Below are positions 56,459 to 64,000 of a stretch of DNA of 64,000 nt, in pieces. Position 1 is the first letter of the stretch, and every line of letters begins with the position of its first letter. The position numbers were made by a program, and so were the translations under genes. The notes beneath the pieces were generated by a model. That model searched no databases. It saw only the letters and a list, made by a program, of their open reading frames with translations, and was not told where the DNA came from. The stretch covers positions 445,531,531-445,595,530 of the forward strand of contig CM077665.1 of assembly GCA_039707655.1 (NCBI GenBank), given 5' to 3'. Origin of the DNA: Elymus sibiricus. Its lineage: Eukaryota > Streptophyta > Magnoliopsida > Poales > Poaceae.

Positions 56459-57046
56459 TCAAGTGTTCTTTGGTGATGGCAGCGGTGTTGGAGTAGTGGT
56501 GCCCTTCTTCTCCAGCTTGCGCCTGAGGATGAAGTTTTCCTCCCTTAAATCATCGTTTTCTTGGTCGAGCTTCAAAACCCTTTTGCATAAATTTTCCTTG
56601 CTTTCCTGCAAAAAACGAGACGGGATAAATTGGATCTTAGATTTGTTTACTCCATCGGGGAGGTTTGACTTCTTGAACTCCACATGCATATCTCCGGGTT
56701 GAGGAAGCGCATCCTCATCTTCATCCGAACTAGCTTCTGGACCGGCGTCTTCCGTCTCCTCCAGATCGGAATCTCCCTCCTCTTCGATGGACCATAAATA
56801 GGGGTAGATGTCCCCAAAGATCTTTGGGTCCGCGACATAGTTAGACACATAGCTCTCTCCATCCGAATCTTGAGACGACATATTCTCCGTTCTGCCAGAA
56901 TAACAGCCCGAAACAAGAACAGAGGAGAAACTCACGATGCGGTGGTCAAAATATCCGGGAGTATATATAATGATTTTTTCTAGGTCAGAATATGTGTTCG
57001 GGAAGAAATCGGAGTCGGGAAGGCACACGAGGGCCGCACAAGCCAT
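56459..57046 (-). CDS. Accessory ORF downstream of pol in Gypsy B
   Basis: A 195-codon open frame; the more likely start is the internal Met of MSSQDSDGESYVSNYVADPK (56882). The product is acidic (EEEGDSDLEETEDAGPEASS), then basic and helical with a probable coiled coil near the C-terminus (RVLKLDQENDDLREENFILR) and a Pro/Thr tail. It is in the same sense as pol, separate from integrase, and has no domain I recognise. It is intact, in contrast to pol. Its role is unknown; a structural or host-interaction protein is possible. Confidence 0.55.
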   Translation of the reverse strand: MACAALVCLPDSDFFPNTYSDLEKIIIYTPGYFDHRIVSFSSVLVSGCYSGRTENMSSQDSDGESYVSNYVADPKIFGDIYPYLWSIEEEGDSDLEETEDAGPEASSDEDEDALPQPGDMHVEFKKSNLPDGVNKSKIQFIPSRFLQESKENLCKRVLKLDQENDDLREENFILRRKLEKKGTTTPTPLPSPKNT

Positions 57047-57219
57047 CAGGGCGCGCCCCAGGGGGGTCGCGCCCTGTTGGCTTTTGTGCCTTCCTCATGG
57101 GTCCCCCTGACTCTGTTTTATTTTTGGATTTTTTCTAAAATACTAAAACCAATAGAAATTATTATTTTTTGGAATTTTTGGAGTCGGTTTACTTACCGTA
57201 TCACATACCTACCTCTTTT

Positions 57220-58569
57220 TCAGGTTTCTGGAGTGTTCCGGAAGGTCTCCCGTATGTGTTCTTCCGGTGTTATCACTTGAATGACATTAGTTTCTTCATT
57301 AATGGGTGTACCTGAAATGCAGTGCTTGATTCTTTGCCCATTCACCACCGTTGGGTTTTTGCCTTCGAAGTTGTTATTTTTTATAGCACCGGAGCAGTAA
57401 ACCTCTTCGACAATGTATGGACCTTCCCATTTGGATAAGAGTTTTCCTGCAAAAAATCTGAAACGAGAATTGTACAAAAGCACAAGATCTCCTACGTTGA
57501 ATTTCCTTTTTTGGATCCTTTTGTCATGCCGTCTTTTAACCTTTTCTTTAAACAACTTAGCATTCTCATAAGCTTGTGTCCTCCATTCATCTAGTGAGCT
57601 AATATCAAATAACCTGTTTTCATCGGTAAGCTTAAAATCATAATTCAATTGCTTAATTGCCTAATAAGCCTTATGTTCTAGTTCAAGGGGTAAATGACAA
57701 GCTTTTCCATATACCATTTTATATGGGGACATCCCCATGGGGTTTTTACAAGCAGTTCTATAAGCCCATAGAGCATCGTCTAGTTTCTTAGACCAATTCT
57801 TCCTGGATCTATTAACAGTCTTTTGCAAGATCAACTTTAATTCTCTATTACTCAATTCAACTTGGCCAGTAGACTAAGGATGATATGGTGATGCAATTCT
57901 ATGGTTAACGTCATATTTAGCTAAGAGTTTACGAAAAGCACCATGAATAAAATGTGACCCACCATCAGTCATTAAGTATCTAGGGACTCCAAACCTCGGA
58001 AAAATAATTTCCTTAAGCATTTTAATAGAGGTGTTATGATCAGCGCTAATATTTGGAATAGCCTCTACCCACTTAGTAATGTAATCAACAGCATTTAAAA
58101 TATGAGTATACCCATTTGAGGAAGGAAAAGGTCCCATAAAGTCAAAACCCCAAACATCGAATGGTTCAATGGCAAGTGAATAATTCATAGGCATTTCCTG
58201 ACGTTTACCAATGTTACCAACTCTTTGAAATTCATTACATGAAAGGACATACTTACGAGCATCCATGAAAAGAGTAGGCCAATAAAAACCAGATTGTAAT
58301 ACCTTGTGTGCAGTTCTGTCTCCAGCATGATGCCCTCCGTAAGGTCCAGAATGACACTTCCTTAAGATTTGTTCCTGTTCATGCTCAGGTATACAACGTC
58401 TAACAATACCATCTACTCCATCTTTATAAAGATGTGGGTCATCCCAAAAGTAATGTCGTAAATCATAAAAGATTTTTTTTCTTTTGTTGATAGGTGAAAC
58501 TAGGTGGGATATATTTAGCAACAATGTAATTAGCATAATCAGCATACCAAGGAGTACTACGTGAAGCAT
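57220..58569 (-). pseudogene. Gypsy B integrase
   Basis: The zinc domain is present (CHSGPYGGHHAGDRTAHKVL; VLSCNEFQRVG, where a second Cys appears to be Phe). Core motifs are WGFDFMGPFPSSNGYTHILN (Asp), YLMTDGGSHFIHGAFRKLL (Asp) and ASPYHP then [11 protein letters not shown] (Glu). The C-terminal SH3-like domain has FNVGDLVLLYNSRFRFFAGK and KWEGPYIVEEVY. In-frame TAG codons near 57871 and 57661 replace expected Gln and Trp codons. A frame change in the T-run at 58471-58478 separates it from RNase H. Confidence 0.88.
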
Positions 58570-59503
58570 TTATAGCAGCAAGTTGTTCATCAGGAAAATT
58601 ATCATCAATAGGCAGTGGGTCATCAAGAACATTCTCCATTCTAGACAGGTTACCTGCTACAGGGTTTTCAGCTCCTTTTCTATCGACAATATGCAAATCA
58701 AATTCTTGAAGCAGAAGCACCCACCGAATAAGTCTAGGCTTAGCATCTTTCTTTTCCATAAGGTATTTAATAGCAGCATGATCTGTGTGAATAGTTACTT
58801 TGGAATCAACAATATACGGTCTAAACTTATCACATGCAAAGACAACTGCTAAAAATTCCTTTTCAGTGGTGGCATAATTTCTTTGAGCAGCATCTAGAGT
58901 TTTACTAGCATAATGGATAACATTCAATTTCGTATCTACTCTTTGCCCCAGAACGGCACCAACAGCATAATCACTAGCATCACACATAATCTCGAATGGT
59001 AAGTTCCAGTCAGGTGGTTGAACAATAGATGCAGAAATCAAAGCTTTCTTAAGTATTTCAAAAGCTTCTACACAATCATCATCAAAAACAAAAGGGATAT
59101 CCTTTTGAAGAAGATTAGTTAGCGGCCTAGAAATCTTTGAGAAATCTTTAATGAAACGCCTATAAAAACCAGCGTGACTAAGGAAGCTTCTTATACCTTT
59201 GATATCTTTGGGGCATGGCATCTTCTCAATGGCGTCAACTTTAGCTTTATCCACTTCAATACCCCGTTCAGAAATTTTATGCCCAAGCACTATACCTCCA
59301 TTCACGATAAGATGGCACTTCTCCCAATTCAAAACAAGATTAGTTTCTTCATATCTCTGCAAAACTCGATCAAGGTTGCTCAAGCAATCATCAAAAGAAG
59401 TTCCATAAACGGAAAAATCATCCATGAAAACCTCAACAATCTTTTCACAAAAATCAGAGATATAGCCATCATGCATCTTTGAAAGGTAGCAGGTGCATTG
59501 CAT
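58480..59503 (-). pseudogene. Gypsy B reverse transcriptase C-terminal part and RNase H
   Basis: [20 protein letters not shown] carries the FMDD active site; then [37 protein letters not shown] and the RNase H core [40 protein letters not shown] and [14 protein letters not shown] one-base deletion near 59465 puts it out of frame with the N-terminal RT part. Confidence 0.9.
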
Positions 59504-61524
59504 AAACCAAAAGGCATACGTCTATAAGCATACGTTCCAAAAGGGCAAGTGAAAGTAGTTTTCTCTTGATCCTCTTTTGACACAGGTATTTGAGAAAAAC
59601 CGGAATATCCATCAAGAAAGCAAAAGTGTGTGTTCTTAGATAATCTTTCTAGCATTTGATCGATAAAAGGTAAAGGATAATGGTCTTTCCTAGTAGCTTT
59701 GTTTAATTTCCTGAAATCAATCACCATCCTATAACTAGTCACTATTCTTTGTGGGATAAGTTCATTTTTATCATTAGGGACAATAGTTATACCTCCTTTC
59801 TTAGGAACACAATGAACATGACTTACCCATCTACTATCAGCAATAGGATAAATTATACCTGCCTACAGACGCTTTAATATTTCAGTTCTTACCACCTCCT
59901 TCATCTTAGGGTTTAAGCGACGTTGGTGATCTACGACAGGTTTAGCATCTGGTTCCATATTAATCTTGTGCTGACACAGAGTGGGACTAATGCCCTTAAG
60001 ATCATCGAGAGTATATCCAATAGCAGCCCGGTGCTTCTTCAGAGTTTTAAGTAATCTCTTTTATTCATGCTCTGAAAGGTTAGCACTGATAATAACATGA
60101 TATATTTTCTTTTCATCAAGATAAGCATATTTCAAAGTATCGGGTAAATTCTTTAGCTCAAACACGGGATCTCCCTTGGTTGGAGGGGGATCCCCTAAAA
60201 TATCAACCGGTAAGTTGTGCTTACGAACAGGTGTTCGTTTCAAAAATATATCATCTATCTCATTTCTCTCATTTATATGCATATCATTTTCATGGTCTAG
60301 TAAATATTGCTCTAACGGGTCGGTAGGAGGTACGATAATAGAAGTTAGACCAATAATCTCATCTTTGCTTGATAATTCTTTCTCATGAGGCTGTTTACTA
60401 AACTTGGAGAAATTAAATTCATGAGACACATCGCCAAAGCTTACTTTAACCTTATCAGTAACACAATTAATTTCAGCATTAACATTATTCAAGAAAGGTC
60501 TACCAAATATAATGGGGCAAAAGTTATCTTGTTCCGAACCAAGTACTAGAAAATCAGTGGGGTACTTGACCTTTCCACACAAGACCTCAACATCTCTAAC
60601 AATCCCAAGTGGTGTAATAGTATCTCTGTTTGCAAGTTTTATAGTAACATCAATGTCCTCAAGTTCAGATGGTGCTATGTCATTCATAATCTCTTGATAT
60701 AAGGTAAAAGGTATATCACTAATACTAGCACCCATATCACACAAGCCATGATAACAATGATCTCCAATTTTAACGGAAACCACAAGCATGCCAACAATTG
60801 GTCTATTTTTATCTAGTTCATCTTGCTTACGTCTAACATGTTTTACAATTCTAGTAGTTTCATCACAGAAATAAATAACATGTCCATCAATATTATCAAC
60901 TAGAAGATCTTTAACCATGGCAACCTTAGGCTCAACATTTATTTGTTCAAGAGGTGTAGGTGTTCTAGCATGACTTTTATTAACCACAGATGTAGCTTTA
61001 GCGTGTTCCTTAATTCTAACAGGAAAGGGTGGTTTCTCAATGTAAGCAGTAGGAACAATTGGATCAACATGGCTAACAATGATTTCTTCCTTCTCAAGTT
61101 TAACAGGTTTCTCTAATTGTTCTTCAATGGGTGGATGGTACTTAAACCACTTCTCCTTAGGGAGATGAACATGAGTAGCAAATGATTCACAGAAGGAAGC
61201 TACTATCTCATAGTCAAAGCCATATTTATTACTCAACTTATAGCAGGCATCAGTTTCCATAAAATATTTTACACAATCAAACTTGAGCTTTATACCTGAC
61301 TCTTTACCTTTGTCGAGCTCCCAATCTTCAGAGTTGCGCTTAATTCTTTCCAGGAGATCCCATTTGAATTCATTAGTTCCGTTCATGAAGGAACCAATAG
61401 AGGAAGAATCGAGTAGGTTTTGATCATCATGAGAAAGCCGAGCATATTTTTTTTGCATAATAGTATCTCTTGAGATATCATGGTTGGGACAAGTGTGCAT
61501 CATAGATTTAAGCCCCCCCCCCAA
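59380..61524 (-). pseudogene. Gypsy B gag C-terminus, protease and RT N-terminal part
   Basis: One frame spans gag tail and protease (61524-60061: VRRKQDELDKNRPIVGMLVV; HCYHGLCDMGASISDIPFTL, with D-M-G-A in the active site; CPIIFGRPFLNNVNAEINC). It continues after a stop at 60061-60063 and another at 59864-59866 into RT (59742-59380: [60 protein letters not shown]). The codon after the protease Asp is Met where Leu or Thr is more usual. Confidence 0.88.
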
Positions 61525-61610
61525 GCTTGAGCGATACTTTCTCCTTCACGAGGCCAAGAATTATAAATAAAATTCCGATCACGATGAACTAGATGCATAG
61601 GATAAAACTT

Positions 61611-61973
61611 CTAATGAAATTCCAACTTCAAACGATTCCAGTCCCATGATCCAATATCATCCAATAATCTGTACCACATTAATGTCTTTCCGTCCAAAGA
61701 TAAAGGGAAAAATTTCTTCTTAACCTTGTCTCCAGACAACCCTGCAAGCTGAAATAATCCACAAACTTCATCGACAAATATCAAATGATAATCAGGATGA
61801 GTCGTTCCATCATATGGGTGTGATAAGAGTTTTTTAAGCATACCAGAAGGAATCTCATAATAAAAAATTTCAGTAGGTTTAGTAGGTTGAGGAGCAATTT
61901 CTTCATCCTCAGTTTGGGGCGAAGATGCCCCGAACAAGCCACTCAAAGGGTGACCATTCATAGCGACAAGCAA
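61611..61973 (-). pseudogene. Gypsy B gag N-terminal part
   Basis: A gag segment with VDEVCGLFQLAGLSGDKVKK and FFPLSLDGKTLMWYRLLDDI, typical of this lineage. It ends at an in-frame TAG (61611-61613), and the following gag sequence is in another frame because of a run of ten C at 61513-61522. Confidence 0.8.
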
Positions 61974-62038
61974 CAGTAAAATTCAGCACGTATAGAAAAT
62001 GTTACCTTACCAATTTCCACTTACCAAAGGCGCTTCAC

Positions 62039-62056
62039 TCCCCGGCAATGGCGCCA
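62039..62056 (-). other. Gypsy B primer-binding site
   Basis: On the element strand TGGCGCCATTGCCGGGGA lies about 11 bases inside the 5' LTR. This is the usual primer-site sequence of WHAM/Sabrina-type Triticeae Gypsy elements. Confidence 0.75.
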
Positions 62057-62067
62057 GAAAAGAGTCT

Positions 62068-63224
62068 TGATGACCCACAAGTATAGGGGATCAATCGTAG
62101 TCCTTTCCATAAGTAAGAGTGTCGAACCCAACGAGGAGCAGAAGGAAAGGATAAGCAGTTTTCAGCAAGGTATTCTCTACAAGTGCTGTAAGTAACGATA
62201 GTAGATAGTTTTGTAGCAAGATAAATCGTAACAAGTGACAAGTAACAATAGTAGCAAAGCTGCATCAAGGTAGCCCAATCCTTTTTGTAGCAAAGGACAT
62301 GCCTGTAAGTACTCTTATATTAAGCAAGCGCTCACGAGGACACATGTGAATTATGTCTAGTCATGTTCATCATGTTGGGTTGATTCGCGTTCGCTACTTT
62401 GATAATTTGAAATGTGGGTGGACTGGTGCTAAGGTGTTGTTCTTACTTGAACTAACAACCTACTTATGATTACCCCCTCCGGCAAGCATCCACAACTACG
62501 AAAGAAGAATTAAGATAAATCTAACCATAGCATGAAACATGTGGATCCAAATCAGCCCCTTATGAAGCAACTCATAAACTGGGGTTTAAGCTTCTGTCCT
62601 CTAGCAACCCATCATCTACTTGTTACTCCACAATGACTTCCCTTAGGCCCATAGCATGGTGAAGTGTCATGTAGTCGACGTTCACATGACACCACTAAGA
62701 GAAGTAACAACATACATATCATCAAAATATCGAACGAATACCAACTTCACATGATAACTTATAACCAGACTTCTCCCATGTCCTCAGGAACAATAGTAAA
62801 TACTCACACCTCATCAACATGTTCAAGATCAGAGGTGCAATAATAATAATTAAGGATCTGAACATAATATCTTCCACCAAGCAATCCAACAAGCATCAAC
62901 TCCATGATGTAATCAACACAACTAGTAGCCCACAGGTACCAATCTGAGGTTTTGGGACAAAGATTGGATACAAGAGATGAACTAGGGTTGGAGATGAGAT
63001 GGTGTTGGTGAAGATGTTGATGAAGCTTGGTCCTCCGATAAAGGGCGAAGCGTTGGTGATGACGATGGCTTCGATCTCCCCCTCCCGGAGAGGGATTTCC
63101 CCGGCAGGATCTGACTGCCGGAGTGCAAAAGGGCCTCTGCCCAGGTTTCCGCCTCGAGACGGTGGCGCTTCATCCCAAAAGGTTGCTTATGATTTTTTCT
63201 AGGGTAAAATACACCATATAGGAG
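62068..63224 (-). repeat. Gypsy B 5' LTR, truncated
   Basis: 1,157 bp match the other LTR from its inner end (62068, tgatgaccc) to 63224 (atataggag). The outer 360 bp or so, including TGATACGTCC, are absent and are replaced by unrelated sequence. Confidence 0.9.
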
Positions 63225-64000
63225 AAGGAAAGTCCACATCACCCCCTGGGGTTTCAGAAACCGACTAATCCACCCCCTCACCTCTAAAACCGGGTAATTA
63301 ACCCCTTGAGATCTGTAATACCGGCCAAAGCACCCCCTAATCCCAACTAGAGTGGTATTCACCAGTGGTTTTGCCTGCGTGTCTGTCCACAATTGCCATG
63401 TCGGTTTGTAGGGTGGGTCTCGGACTTAACACCTCCTCCTGTTCATTTGGGCCTCGTTCCCTTCTTTCCTTTAGACGAGACGGCGGCGGGGCAAGACGTG
63501 ATGATCGACACTTGACGAGAGTAGCACGACTACTCCAGGTGAGGAGCTCAGCTCTTCCATGCCCATCATGCACATCCTCCTCTGTGTGAATCACACATTC
63601 AAACTGGCGCCTGCAACGACCCTTTCTGAATTCAGAAGTAACAAGCTTACCTAGATAGTCCTCCATGGCTCCATCAGTCCAGTGATTCAGTACAAAAGTA
63701 CCACAGTTGCACCGGACTAGTGCTTGTTTAGTTAATGCGTGTATACGGTGCTTATCTCTATGCAGTTGAACAGTCTAGATTCTATAGATTTTAAAGCAGT
63801 TCCTTTCAAATTCAGAAAATACGACTTGGACTCCTTTCAGGCCACTGCCATATTCGATGTTTTTTTATTTTTGCTCCATGACCAATCTGGAATGACATCT
63901 TAGCATTATTTTAGTGGTATACTTGTGTGATCGTAATTAAACAACTAGCCGGCCGGCCGACTATAGTACACATTGATTAAGCTGCTACTCAATCAGCAGT
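63225..64000. other. Sequence interrupting the Gypsy B LTR, possibly a Mutator-type element
   Basis: From about 63225 the sequence reads aaggaaagtccacatcaccc, similar to the ends of some grass Mutator-type elements (from memory). A possible small exon structure lies on the minus strand: an ATG near 63666 (MEDYLGKL), a GTAAGC donor after it near 63655, and a TTGCAG acceptor near 63617. No closing inverted repeat is seen before 64000, so the element either continues outside or is itself truncated. No gene is called. Confidence 0.35.

Larger units (their letters stand above)
53371..63224 (-). mobile_element. Gypsy LTR retrotransposon B (WHAM-like)
   Basis: Two LTRs in the same orientation (53371-54888 and 62068-63224, the second incomplete) enclose gag-pol on the minus strand and an accessory ORF after pol. 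The element-strand start TGATACGTCCATTTTGCACC resembles Triticeae WHAM/Derami elements (from memory). The left flank is gtatt (53366-53370); the matching right duplication is not visible because the right LTR is broken. Pol has many stops and frameshifts. Confidence 0.92.

Overview
The window is plant nuclear DNA, very probably from a Triticeae grass (wheat, barley or a close relative). The evidence is a BARE-1/WIS/Angela-type Copia LTR at the left edge, Stowaway elements starting CTCCCTCCG, a CACTA element with 'tagtcccggttggt' subterminal repeats, a WHAM-like Gypsy element (family names are from memory), GT-AG introns, and layers of nested retrotransposons. There is no prokaryotic gene organisation.

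Layout. 1-860: Copia LTR (minus). 861-1517: unassigned GC-rich block. About 1800-8250: one multi-exon host gene (plus) for a DUF1771/SMR-domain protein, with a 5'UTR intron and a Stowaway MITE in one intron. 8412-24551: a direct tandem group of MATH-BTB (BPM-type) genes, all on the minus strand. Only the last copy (23463-24551, 362 aa) is intact. The first is frameshifted. The second has lost its N-terminal part and is split by a 7.16-kb CACTA element with a perfect TAG target duplication. The third is a C-terminal stub. A truncated LINE and several MITEs lie between the copies. The CACTA element carries a B3-like multi-exon gene and large internal repeats, but no transposase that I can see.

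24552-31163: AT-rich intergenic DNA holding a complete PIF/Harbinger element (26714-29011, TAA duplication) whose transposase is broken. 31164-64000: nested retrotransposons. A LINE (31277-35525, 14-bp duplication) sits inside an older LINE endonuclease fragment. Next to it a second LINE on the minus strand (35697 to beyond 53370) is cut by three insertions: a 13.1-kb Gypsy element with an antisense multi-exon gene (37050-50189), a solo LTR (50290-51824), and a WHAM-like Gypsy element (from 53371). The right LTR of that last element is itself broken near 63225 by another repeat that runs toward the window edge.

Only two host genes look functional: the SMR gene and the last MATH-BTB gene. Everything else is transposon or decayed duplicate. 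I found no clear tRNA, rRNA or miRNA gene. The most interesting structures are the decaying MATH-BTB array, the chimeric CACTA element, the antisense gene in the first Gypsy element, the accessory 3' ORF in the second, and the insertion nest, whose order can be read from its target duplications.
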